Assembly (NCBI RefSeq): GCF_030867145.1
Contig: NC_134440.1
Location: forward strand, 4,216,001 to 4,280,000
Source of the DNA: Opisthocomus hoazin
Lineage: Eukaryota > Chordata > Aves > Opisthocomiformes > Opisthocomidae
Length of the DNA: 64,000 bases
Direction: 5' to 3'
The position numbers were made by a program, and so were the translations under genes. The notes beneath the pieces were generated by a model. That model had not been told where the DNA came from. It was given only the letters and a program-made list of their open reading frames with translations, and made no database searches. Below, piece by piece: positions 26,940 through 38,078 of the stretch; within the stretch, counting starts at the first letter, position 1; each line of letters starts with the position of its first letter.

Positions 26940-26945
26940 TTTATT
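26940..26945 (-). terminator. Probable AP1M1 poly(A) signal AATAAA
   Basis: The minus strand reads AATAAA about 2.1 kb after the AP1M1 stop codon. No other canonical AATAAA was found on this strand between the stop and this point. A weaker ATTAAA lies near 28,595-28,600 and could give a shorter 3' UTR. The 2 kb between stop and signal contains no other gene. Confidence 0.55.
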
Positions 26946-29016
26946 ACTTCCTGGACAAGCATGCCTGATGCCCCATCATCAAAACAGTCAAATTGTGACA
27001 AAATATGAGAAAAAACACTGTTCTGGTCCACAAGATACAACCTTCAACAGGGAAACAAGTAGTAAGAGTCACATTTTATAGGCAAATAATTAAAGCAAAC
27101 AGCCTGAAGAACAGAGTCATCAGAAAGTGATTTGTCAACCAGTTACAGTTTTAATATAAAAATGTTTAGTCCAGTCATAAGCTTAATTGTTCAAATGAAA
27201 ATGAGTAGTGGAACCAAAATCTTCAACAAGATGATTTAATTTGTGTCAACATCAAGCTTGGTGGGTGACAAATACAACAATCTTACTGCAGAACACACGT
27301 CCACACCTATCGCTGCCGACCCAGCTGGCTGGTTATTGCCTCGACACCTGCAGAGACCAGTCCTTTCTCAGGCAGATCTTCCTGTAACGCAGCGGCATCT
27401 CAGGGGAGTTTCGCTGATTTTTTTGCTAACAGTATATACTGTATACACAGATACATCTAGTCTACAAAGTTTTAGTGGGGACAACGACTGAAAAACTGTC
27501 TCAACCTTGTGGGAGAGTGAAGGACCGTCAACAGAGCGGTGTGGAGAACCTTGCGCACAGTCTATGACATCATGCTTGCAGACACATGTTTAGATTTTGA
27601 TGGTTTAAGTTTAGCATCTGTCAGGAGTACTAAATTCAAACCAAAACATTCTAAAAATTGTTTAAAGAAAATACTGATAACCATAAAAATTTTTCTGAAA
27701 AATCAAAATAACTATGTACACCCATGCCAATCTTAGCTTCTCAGAAAAAATGAAACGGCATGTAAAAAAAAAAATAATACCTTTAAGTATAACATTCTGA
27801 ACTGTTCTCCATTCTGCCAGGAAGTTATGGCAATAGTTGTTCACAAACAGAAACAACTGAGAAAAGCAACCCCTTAGGGCAAATAAAGTTAAACAATTCT
27901 AGAGAACTATAGCAAAAAAAGTAAATATTTGCTCTAAATTAACACAAAGGCAAGCCGGAAGAAGGATGGCAACTGTACTTTTATCGGCCTCTTCATCAAC
28001 AACAATCAATTTTCAGGAAGAGGTTGAAGGATATTATTTGGAAAAATAATAATTAAAAAAAACCCAATCTTCCTACCAAATTTCATTGCCTCCGAAACTG
28101 TTTTAGTCTTTTTTTTTTTTTAAGTAATTAATCTAAGATCTTATGTCTACATATTACAGCTTTGAACTTGTTTCATGAATAGAAATAATAAAAAACAAAT
28201 ACTGGTCAATTGGCACAGGGTTTCCATGCCCTCGGGGTATCACAGGGTTGGAACTCTTCCGTCTGCATTTCTCCTACCTCGAACGAGCAACCATCACGCT
28301 TCCACAGAGACGTTCCCATGGACATTTGCTTCTGCGATCTCTTGTTCTCAGCTAACTTAGTCTGCAACAAACCCACTTTCTGTTTTCAAACCCTTCATTT
28401 GAAGGTGTTCTGTCAGATTAATTGGATTGAATCCATGCAGAAAGAGCAAATGGTATTTTTGGACTTCAGATAGTTTTAACTCCTATTCTGTAAATTTTTA
28501 TAAGTTATCAGAGCTTTGAATGAGTTAAGGCACCCATATGCCCAGAAAAAAAATAAATACCTTGGGCTAAATACAACTAAGTGTTCAGCAGTCATTTAAT
28601 TGCACAATCTTCTCCCTAATTCGTAGCACAATGCTGCCAATGTCTTTGAGATCCTAAAACACGAATACCAGAAACTCTGCGAATATAATGGACAAGGCAT
28701 TGACAAGACATTCTCAAGGCTCATTCTGTATTCCTGGCTCCTCAAGGTAACTGCTACTCCTAATGTAATTAGCATTTAGCAGCAAGATCAGCATGTTCTA
28801 AGAATGAAATAAATATTCACACAATCAATACTAATGGTTCAAATGCTCAACACACATTATTGAAAACAGTAATTTTCTTCCCATCTTTCTCCTGCCAATC
28901 CAAGATTGCAGAAACAAGACCCTTGGCAACAACATTCACAGCTCTCAGTACCACAGAAGCTTCTGCAAACAAATTCTAGGCCGAACTTTTGTCGTCTGTG
29001 GTGCTTGCGAGGTGCT

Positions 29017-32000
29017 TTACTGTGTTCGAAGCTGGTAGTCTGTAAGGGAGAAAAAAAAACCAAAAATCCCAGTTTTAGTAAATTGTCTCACTAAAGGCAG
29101 TAAAGCAGATCAGCAAACTGAGATGAAGCATTAGAAAATAAAACCAGATCTTTGTGTAGAACAGCCGTGAAAATGGGCTCTGAAGTGATTAAGGTAATCG
29201 CAGCTATTCGTGCTTCCAAGCCAGGGGAAAAAAGTTAATTCGCAAAAACAGCAAAAAGCAAAACCAAAAATACACCTACTGCTTTTACTTGCAAATGATC
29301 TAGTATATTTTGGTGGACAGTGTCTCGTACATCCTAAAGCTGGCAGAATGAGATGTGTGAGCAATTGCTTTTAAAATTTACTTTCCAAAAATCTCACCAA
29401 ATCCCAGCTGAATTCCACAATCCTTGAACAGTGTTACTGAACTATGCCACTGGGTCTTTCATTAAGACACCAAAAAAGATGACCAGAAAAAGCAGCATAC
29501 CTTAATCTAACATGTACCTAAACCGTACAGTCTAATACTGAAGAAAACGAGCTTATCTGCGTGTGTTTCAGTTCGCTGGTGTGTGCTGGAGAAACAGAAC
29601 ATACAGGCTGGAGATCAGCCTACAGTCTATCACCTTCTATTTACCTCCATTCTGGGTAATATAACGAACCCACGGGAGAGCCTGATAGCCACTCTTCTCA
29701 ATGATCTTTAAGTAGCGAACCTGGAAAGAAAGAGATGTTAAGAAATAACGTCTGCCATGTCAGCCAAGCAGCATTTAGCAAAAAAAGAAGTTATTTTGGT
29801 CAAAAATACATTTTATGGATAACATGGCAAAGGAGTCATCAAGAAGCTCTGTGCGTTAAGAGCCTAGCAGGGTAACTTGCCAGCATTTCTGTTTGCAGTT
29901 ACTAACCTGGATTCCTGAAGTGGTGAAATACGGAATCTCAAATTTTACGCTAATGGGAGGTTTTCCTTCCTTATCTTCAGCTTCAACGCTCGGAAGTCCA
30001 AAGTGAGCTCTCATCAGGTATTCTTTTCCACCCTACCCAAAAGAGACAGTTTGTGTTTTTTCTTGAAAGAAAAAAATAAAAAACTTCCAACAATACAAGT
30101 AATTTTCTTAATGTCAAACTGCTGAACTCCACTAATGATTTCAGCTCTTCTCTAGAGTTTAAAAGAGAACACTTGGTTTTATTTGACAAACGAATACTTT
30201 TTTATTTTTAAGATGCAGAGCAAATTAAGACCAGCTTAGTACTCCTAGACAAGAGGAAAACAAGCAAACAAAAAGTGAAGGTTTATTGGTGCCACTGACC
30301 ATTCCGATTAAATGGTGACAGACGGCTGTGCTATGGCACCGCCAGCGTTTGACAGAGCTCGTGCTCACGGAACCACCCAAGCAGCACGGCCTGACAAACT
30401 ACAACAGCTGCCGCTAAATCTAGGCCAAGGGATTACAGCACCCACAGACATTGCTCAAAAATCTGCTCTCTAACCTAGTTCTGAAAAATTATCCCACTCA
30501 AAATTAAAAAAATGTAAAGAACAGCATCTCAAACATCTATTAGCAAGTTCCAAGACTTCATCCAAGAGAAAAGAGGAAGAGGCCAGTACTACTTGTCTGA
30601 TACTATCAGAATTTGCCTTAGGCAGAGTCCAAACACTCATAAAATATTAATGTTACATAATTACTACAGCATTAGGCGATAAGACTAAAAATAACACTTA
30701 CTGGAAAAGATTTAATGGACCAGACAATTTCACTGTTCTCCGGAACCCATTTGACACTTCCAACAGTGGTTTTAAACTTTGGCGAGTCCGCATCATTTGG
30801 AACTGGAATGTGAATCTCCACATTGTTGGCAGTTGACCTACGCTTAAATTGACTTTTTGCCTAAAGAAGGAAGAAAAAAAAAAAAAAAAAAATTCAGAAA
30901 AGCAGGCCTGTAAATATTTCCATTCTGCAGGTGAGTTCGGAGATCTGCGAGACACCCAATTCCCCTCCACCCCAACCCACCCACTGAGAATCAGAACGGT
31001 AACGCAGAGATCGTAACTTAGAAACAAAGTTTTCAAAAAAATTCAAGTCCCACAGAAATACTAAATACTTTGTACAAAAATGCACATACTGCTGGTCAAG
31101 CTTTGAAAACAAATGAAAGAGAAGACCAGAATTAGCCATAATTATTTGAGGATTTCTGACCTTGATCATGTACTCGATGCGGCTGTGGGAATGTTTTTCA
31201 ATCACAGACTCAATCCAGATCAGTGGTTTTACCTAATGGGGAAAAAATATTTAACTGCTGCAGGTTTTACTTTCACATGGTCATGAAAATGTCGCTTCCC
31301 CATAAAGCTCCACTCAACACGTGAACCCCACAGAAAACTTGTGGTGTTCGAAATGACACCCAAGTTGTGTTTTTATTTAAACAAACAAATACTTAATCCA
31401 ACAAGCAAATATCGATACACCAATGTCTAAGTGTCACCAGAATTGTAAGCTTCAAAATGTATGTCTCTGACCAACCCCTAATAACAGACGCTTGCATTCC
31501 AGAATATTTGATATTTTAACACACTCGGGACTAAACTATGACAAAGCTCTAAAAAGAACTAATTCAAACTACTGCCCTTGAAATAAAAAAAATGAATACT
31601 ATGCTTTTCATTTGTTGTCTCCTGTCATAGTTGCATATTATAGACCTTCTCTATATTGAAATTTTCCTTTTCTGAAAGGAAAACCGTCCTTATCACTGTG
31701 GCTAGCATGCACTAAAAAAATTAAATGACATAAATACCATTGTAGTCAAGCACAGTGAATTGCTAAACTGACATTTCATCACGTAGTTAGCTAAAAAAAA
31801 AAAAAAAATCATCACAGGAACGGTTATTTCAGAACCAGTTTCAATAGCAGTTGAAAAGACAGAGACTTCTTGCCAAGTTATTTCTGAACTTGTTCTTACT
31901 TCTTCCAAAAAAGAGCGAGGACAAGGCTTTGCTATTGATGGTTCACTTGAAAACTACTATGGCTGCCCAGGCTTCAACGGAAAAAAAAAAAAAAAAAATA

Positions 32001-35000
32001 AGGGAAAGCCATTAGCAATTTTGCCTACAATCTCAAAACATTATCACAGAAAAAATGCAAACATCCAGGCTTACGTGGGTATTAAGCCGATACGACATGA
32101 GTTCAAACTCTCCATCAGGCGGAATGAAAGAAATTGTCCTGTCGTTTTCAAAGCGAGAGAGACGAACACACTGGTGAAACTTCACGTCTTCCAGTTCTAC
32201 TGATTTACTTTTGCCACCTAGCAGAAAACACACATTTCAAACGCTGCACAAATTACGTCCAAAGTCTCATCACAGCCACTTACTCAGCAAAGCAGTTGTC
32301 TGCTGACATTCCTCCCTTTTAGCCAGCATTTTCTTTAGCTTGCTATTGGCTTTAGCAGTACAGAAGTCCCAACAAAAGAGAGATGAGGAAGCCTCGATGG
32401 TTACCACGCATTACCATGGGATTCCATCTTTGCTTTGCACCGTCACAAGACAAGACCTGCTGTGCTTTTCTACACTGATAAAGGGCGTATTTCTGTCACC
32501 TTAGATCAAGTCCTTTCTGCTGAACCTCAAGCACCCCAGAACCCAGGACCTCAGGTAACATCTTTCATGATTCCCAAGACATCCCCAAAATACTCACGGC
32601 CTGTATTATCAAAGAGAACTTTGTCGTTTAAACCAAGGCGCAGCTCTGGCATTCCTGAGAGAAAGACTCGCATTTTAATGGATCCAACTATCTCGCTCCG
32701 TAATACGTTTCCATTGGCACTGACCTGAACAGAAACAAAGGCAAGGTTGCTCTGATGTGATACGTCGTGACATCAAACAACACTCCCAGCCCATCCCCAC
32801 GTCCCAAGTTTTGTCATATGTCTTTCTCCTGAGAAATTAATCCAGTAGAGTAGAATTAGGTCAGGGAGGTGATGGGCACAGAGGAAAGGATGTATCAGAA
32901 ATCAGCACCACCTCCCCGTAAAGCATTATTTGTCTACTGGACGTCCTTACAGGTGCTCCGTCTTAACAACTGACATCGTTTGGAGCATCACAGAACACCA
33001 GCCAGTCACTCTGAATTTTTACTGTACCCTTGCAGGTTTTCAGACAATAAGCCCTTTTCAACACTTCCTTTTATAACTCTCATTAAAAGCCAGAAGGTAC
33101 CCACCAAAAGGTTAACCGACTCTATAACATCCAGGAACACTTCGTTTTTCCTGTATTTAATCCCTTCTGATCTCCATGAAACAGCATTCGTAACAGTGGC
33201 AGGCGGACGTGGAGCTCCAGTTTCAAGTTTGTGTCCTTCCTGAGTGATGTACCTTTACAACCACATAATTGGCAGGAAAAAATGAAAATTGATTTTTTTT
33301 TTTTTTATAAGTAGACCAAGTCAAAACATTAGTTTGCCTATGAAAGCATGCTCGAAACTTTCCAAGGAGTTTGCCACTGTAAGCGCTGCAGACTGATACT
33401 TACTCTTGTAAGATTTTACTATCAGTGGTTTGCGGATAACCAAAATCCATAAGTTCATCTAACAACTCATAAATAATAACAAAATTATCCCTAATGCTCT
33501 CTTCTTCCAACTCCTTGAAATATTCAGAAAAAACCTGAAACAAAATAACAGGAGAAAGAGGAAAAAGGAAGACATTAACTGAGGAACCACAGCACACTCA
33601 GAATGTATTCTCACATCTAAAATAATTTTTAAAAAGCCCCAAAGCAAACGCTGTAATTCACAAACAGCATTCTGTTCCGATTAGCCTCAGGAAACCCACC
33701 TCGATTAAAAGAGAGCTACAGAATCCTAGAAGCAACTCTGGCTCTTCTGAAAAAATATTTATTCTGGAGAAAATACTTTTCATGCCAGGTACAGATGAAC
33801 CAAACATAGAATCTATACGATACGCCACTACCCACGCATCGTTCACAATTCTCCTCTGTGTTCTCAGGTCTTGTGCCACTACTTACAGCACTGTGTCACA
33901 TCCTTTGCCTACTCAGCTACAAAATATCAATTCCATTGTTAGTAGTTAAGAAGACAGTTCTAAAAAATAACCAGATATAAAGTAAAAATGCTATTACCGC
34001 AGAGTTCTTTTAAAAATGCAAAAGCTCTAGGCACTTCTATTTAGAGCAGATTTAGACTGAACCGAAAAGAAGACGGAGGTTCCTTTTGAAATGTCATACT
34101 CACCTGAACTACTTTATACAAAAACGAAAACACCAGTGATACACAAGCATTTTTCTTAGAAGTTGCAACAACTGATAAAGGATGTTCAGGAACACGCATT
34201 CAGAGTCACCATTCAAAAAAATGTTTACTAAGCACATTTTTAACAGCCTTTAGGCAATTAGTGTTGGCCAAAAACCCGAAGATTTAAGTAATTAACAAGA
34301 CCTCTGGCCCAATAAGATATGAAGAGAAACATTCAGGAACTAATTTATTAGCGTAAAACTAATATAAATACTTTTCTGCACCGTATGCTGCTGGTGCACA
34401 GGACAGTACGTAAAGCATAAACCGAGTTCATTTCATTGAGCCTCCTCATGTCACTTCACCCACTCTGCAGCTTCGCATTTAGACACAAACTACAAAATTA
34501 TGGTAGCAGCACTTGGCCCGTCAGGGTACGCGAGCTATCTGCAGCAGAAAGGATACGATACAAGTTGTTATGTTTAATCCACATGAAACGAACTCCTCCG
34601 TGTGCTAGAATAGGGGAAAGCGTCCCCTCTTCTTCCTTTTCCATAAGGATGGGCATAAAATGCTCCACCTCGGACATGTCCACATCTCCACGGTAATTCC
34701 GACAGATGAGAACCTACAAAGACAGCGGCAAAATCCTTACGTTCTTCCCCTTTGATGAGATGATGTCACCGCGCGAGACCAATGCAGAAGACATCTGGAA
34801 GGCCTCTTTCAGCAACTTGAGAAGCAGCCCCCAAGCTCCACTCTCGCCCCAGCGCCGAAACACTCAGCTGGCTAGAACACAAACCCCAACCTTTCATTGC
34901 AAAGTCAGGTATTAATATTTTCCGGAGTTATTCTTCGCCTATCGCTGCACACCCCCAATAATGCTTTCAAGCTGGGAAAACACGCAACTCTCCTGAGACA

Positions 35001-35313
35001 AGCTACCGCCAATTACGGCAGCGGCTAATTACCCCCGGCGGGCTGCCCCAGGGCCCCGCTGGCACGCAGCGGCCGCGTCCGTAACGGCGGAGGGGAGAAA
35101 CAGGCCCCGGCTCGGAGCCGCAGCGCCCGGTGAAGCCGGGGCGGGGAAAGCGGCTCCCGCTGACCCGGCCGGGGCAGGGGGGCCGCCGCCATCCCGGGCC
35201 CCCGCTCACAGCCCGCCTCAGCCGCCCGGGCCGAGGGAGGCGGCCCCGCGGAGCCCCCCGCCGCGCCTCACCTTCCCCTTCAGGTCCAGCACGTAGACGG
35301 CGCTGGCCGACAT
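29017..35313 (-). CDS. AP1M1: AP-1 complex subunit mu-1 (AP1M1), 12 coding exons
   Basis: Medium chain of the clathrin adaptor AP-1. It recognises YxxPhi sorting signals at the trans-Golgi network and endosomes. Exons in transcript order: 35272-35313, 34557-34713, 34104-34171, 33404-33534, 33105-33252, 32598-32724, 32075-32217, 31161-31232, 30702-30860, 29907-30032, 29645-29720, 29017-29039. They total 1,272 bp, giving 423 aa, the mammalian length, with all phases consistent. The protein runs from [14 protein letters not shown] to NGDYQLRTQ: an N-terminal longin-like domain (about 1-140), then the mu homology domain. The tyrosine-signal pocket residues known from mammals, F172, D174 and W408, are present. 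By memory it is nearly identical to human mu1A. Exon 2 ends in a weak donor (GTATCC). The start is the only ATG in the CpG-rich first exon giving the family N-terminus. AP1M2 is unlikely given residue-level agreement and synteny. Confidence 0.98.
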
Positions 35314-35376
35314 CGCCCCGCCGCCGCCGCCCGGCCCGCCGTGCCGCAGCCACCGCCGCTTCCGCTTCCCGCGCGG

Positions 35377-35394
35377 CACTTCCGGAAGGAAGTG
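35377..35394. promoter_or_regulatory. AP1M1 core promoter: ETS-site cluster
   Basis: CACTTCCGGAAGGAAGTG lies 64 bp upstream of the AP1M1 ATG and packs overlapping ETS/GABP motifs on both strands. It sits inside a CpG-rich block running from about 35.0 to 35.6 kb. No TATA box is seen. This is a typical housekeeping promoter, and transcription probably starts within or just beside the motif. Confidence 0.65.
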
Positions 35395-35805
35395 ACGAAA
35401 CGAGGCCCGGCTGTGAGGGGCGGGATGGAGCGGCGCGGCGCTCCGCCGCGGCAGCGGAAGAACACCTCGGATGTTAAATAGTCCCGGGGGGTTCTTTCTT
35501 CCGCACCGGGAAACGGTTCCACGGCAGCATCAGGAGCGGGGCTGAGCGGGCTGAGGTGGGAGCCGCGGGCCGACGCTGAGCACCCAGGGCCCAGCCAGCG
35601 ACGGTCGCTCGGTATTAAGAACAATATTCGGCTTTCAGAGGCACGTTAGGGTTTTAAACATCAAGGTGCGCACCAGATCTGACGAGCAAGAACGGTAAAG
35701 GGAGGCGAGGCCCTTCAGAAACTCCCCGCACAGGCAGCTGGTTCGTCAGCGCGCTGCCCTCCTTCTGTGGGCGAGTCAGCACCAAAAAAAGGCTGAAAGC
35801 AGCTC

Positions 35806-35811
35806 TTTAAT
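35806..35811 (-). terminator. Probable FAM32A poly(A) signal ATTAAA
   Basis: The minus strand reads ATTAAA about 460 bp past the FAM32A stop, the first plausible signal found. If used, FAM32A ends only about 400 bp upstream of the AP1M1 promoter motif. Confidence 0.5.
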
Positions 35812-36266
35812 AAGTAACATCAAAGTTACAAGTTACAGCCGACCCCTCTGCCCCTGACAGAACTCTAGATAGAAAATGATACAATTCCTAGAACTTACAC
35901 AAGAGAAGCTTACACTACGTGAGACTGTCGGACTCTTCGCTTCCGAAAAGGCGAACTGTCGGTACCAAACAATAACGTTTTCCAGCTGTCTCACAGCAAC
36001 TGATTTTGGCCTTGATCTCACTGTAAGCACTAAAAAAAAAAAACCACCCTCTGCAGCTGCATAAATCAGAGCTCCTCAGCCAAGAAGAGACTTTGCTGAA
36101 TATTTGGTGTTAAAAAACAAAACAATGACATCAGAAAGTACAAAGTCATAAACACTCAGATGATATATTAAACACTCAGTACGCGGAATATGCAGATTTA
36201 CATGGCAACCCCCCTCAGCGCAAACAAAACACAGCTCCTGAGCCAAAGCCCGGAGCAGCAGTCCCT

Positions 36267-37037
36267 TCACTTCGTCCAGCTGACTTTCGGAATGTCATAA
36301 TGCTCCGTCAGAGTATCCAGGTGCCTGTTGAAATCCTAGGGGAGAGAAGGAGACAGAAAATGTTTCATCTTTACTGCTGGCATCGCCTCCGTGGAACCGC
36401 AAGCCCCTCTGCCTCCCCGCTTCTGTGCTGCGCAAAAGCGGAACGGTTCCTCCAGCCCCACACGCCTACGTGCTGATAAATACACGCCGGTCGGAGGAAA
36501 TCGTGAATTCCGCTCACCTCCACCCTCTGCTTGTGGGTTTTCGATGCTTTCTTCAGGATCCTCTCCATTTGCTGGGGGAAAACACAAGAGGCCGGTTACT
36601 TCCAGCACTGGCAGCCCCTCAGGGGCACATCCGAGGGGTCGTCTGGGGGTTCTGAAGCCCTACCCGCTTCTCCTGCATCTTCTCGTAGGCCACCTGTGCC
36701 GGGGTCCGCTTGTCCAGGCCGCGCTTCTTCTCCTCCTCCTGCTTCTTGCTGCTCACGATGTGCTCCAGGATCTGGGCCTTGTCCTTCGCCTTCTTCTTCT
36801 TCCTGCGGGCGGAGGGGGGTCAGCGCCCGGCCCCGGCTGCCCGCCCCGGCCCCGGCCCCTCATCCCCGCTGGCCCCTCATCCCCGCCGTCCCCTCCCCCG
36901 TCCCCTCATACCCCGTCCCCTCCCCCGTCCCCTCATACCCCGTCCCCCCCGTCCCCTCACCGCTTGCCGGCGCCCAGGGCCGCGCCCCCGCCCTTCAGCC
37001 GCAGCGGCCCGCGCTGCACCGCCTCGTAGTCCGCCAT
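36267..37037 (-). CDS. FAM32A: FAM32A, spliceosome-associated protein, 4 exons
   Basis: A small basic nuclear protein. In human post-catalytic spliceosome structures FAM32A sits near the 3' splice site and helps exon ligation (family knowledge). Exons: 36961-37037, 36664-36802, 36518-36571, 36267-36335. They sum to 339 bp, giving 112 aa, the same as human. The N-terminus MADYEAVQRGPLRLKGGG is followed by a lysine-rich KKKKAKDKAQ block, the GLDKRTPAQVAYEKMQEKRQMERILKKASKTHKQRVE helix segment, and the conserved C-terminus DFNRHLDTLTEHYDIPKVSWTK. The N-terminal 25 residues are the least conserved and enriched in Gly/Ala from local GC-rich codons. Intron 1 is only 158 bp and largely a tandem repeat that includes its own splice donor. 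Confidence 0.97.
36851..36960. repeat. GC-rich tandem repeat filling FAM32A intron 1 (27-bp period)
   Basis: Two full 27-bp units begin at 36888 and 36915, a partial one begins at 36942, and simpler CCCCTCATCCCCG units lie to the left. Read on the gene strand the units carry ATGAGGGGACGGGG. The first of them supplies the splice donor as GTGAGGGGACGGGG. The sense strand is rich in G runs, which can act as intronic splicing enhancers or form G-quadruplexes. Confidence 0.85.
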
Positions 37038-38078
37038 CGCCCTTCCGCCCGCCCGCGGCGCCCCCTGGCGGCGGGCGGGGGCGCAAACGCGACGGGGCGT
37101 GGTCTGCGGCCGTGAGGGGACGCGGACGCGAGGGGCCGTGGGGGGAGAGCGCGGGGAGGCGGGAGCGCGCCGGGCACTACGCTCCCCAGGCAGCTCCTTC
37201 CACGGCGGACAAAGCGTTTGTGGATCGTTTTTTGCTCCTTTGAAGGCTCCTTTGCTTCGCTGAGGGGAATAGATTTTCCAGCCGGACGGCAGGAGTGACC
37301 AAGAAATGAAAATTTTACAGCCTGCCCGCGATCAGTAGTAAGGCACCTGCCGTATGGTGTAGTCGTGCAGTCGGTTCCTCCTCCCCTTGTTTTTCGTTTA
37401 GCCTGTAACGCCACACTTCTGTTCACATGTATGCACTACATACACGTATTTTCAGTGTAAAGGCCATATATGTATCAGTAGATGTGTATCATGGCACACC
37501 AATAATCGTCAGGTAGTGGTGATGTGTATTAGCAGATAATGCAGAATAAAGGGAGCGAGCGGACTTTATAGATACCACCTCCAGCACAAACCGCCATTAG
37601 CGTTAGCGTGTGACGGGATTATAGGGCAAAGCGAGAGGAAAGGACGAGGGTTACCATCACTGTTACTAATTTCTAGCATTTGGTGTTAATTCTTAAAGAA
37701 GAAATGCATAACTATCAGGGAATTTACCATATCTGAAGGAAAGAAAAATTATGATCCATGAAGTCTACCTGCTCCCTTCAAAGACACAAACGAGCAGCTC
37801 TTAGTTCTTTGGCTGAGCACGGCAACATGAGTCTGCTGTGCACGCGGGAGACGGGTGAGTGCTGCTGGATAAGAGCCTGAAGCAGCCAGACGAAAGATTT
37901 GATGAAACGCTGCTGTCACGATCCGCTGCAGTCTGTGGAACAGGGCAGCGGGTTACTTGATCCTCTGCTGTACCTGAACCTCATTGTTGCAGCTTTTAAT
38001 AACTGAATATCCAGACCTCCTATAAAGGTGCCTTTGCGGAAAGAGTGATGGGACAAGTCCCAGCATTCAGAGCTAGAG
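37038..38078. promoter_or_regulatory. FAM32A-CIB3 intergenic promoter region
   Basis: The FAM32A side (to about 37.2 kb) is a CpG island. Besides the CTCF motif it carries CACTACGCTCCCCAGGCAG near 37,176, similar to the ZNF143/SBS element ACTACAATTCCCAG. The rest is AT-richer and no further exon was proven. CIB3 transcription must begin here or in an upstream non-coding exon. FAM32A and CIB3 are divergent, with starts 1.04 kb apart. Confidence 0.5.
37057..37072 (-). promoter_or_regulatory. CTCF-type motif at the FAM32A promoter
   Basis: The minus strand reads GCCGCCAGGGGGCGCC, a close match to the GC-rich form of the CTCF core. It starts 20 bp upstream of the FAM32A ATG. It has the same orientation as the motif at 25,836, so the two do not form a convergent pair. 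Confidence 0.6.

Noticed and set aside
36391-37115. Overlapping plus-strand open frames of 177-212 codons
   Set aside because: They are antisense to FAM32A exons 1-3 and its GC-rich tandem repeat. The proline/serine-rich translation is an artefact of stop-poor CCCC-rich sequence.
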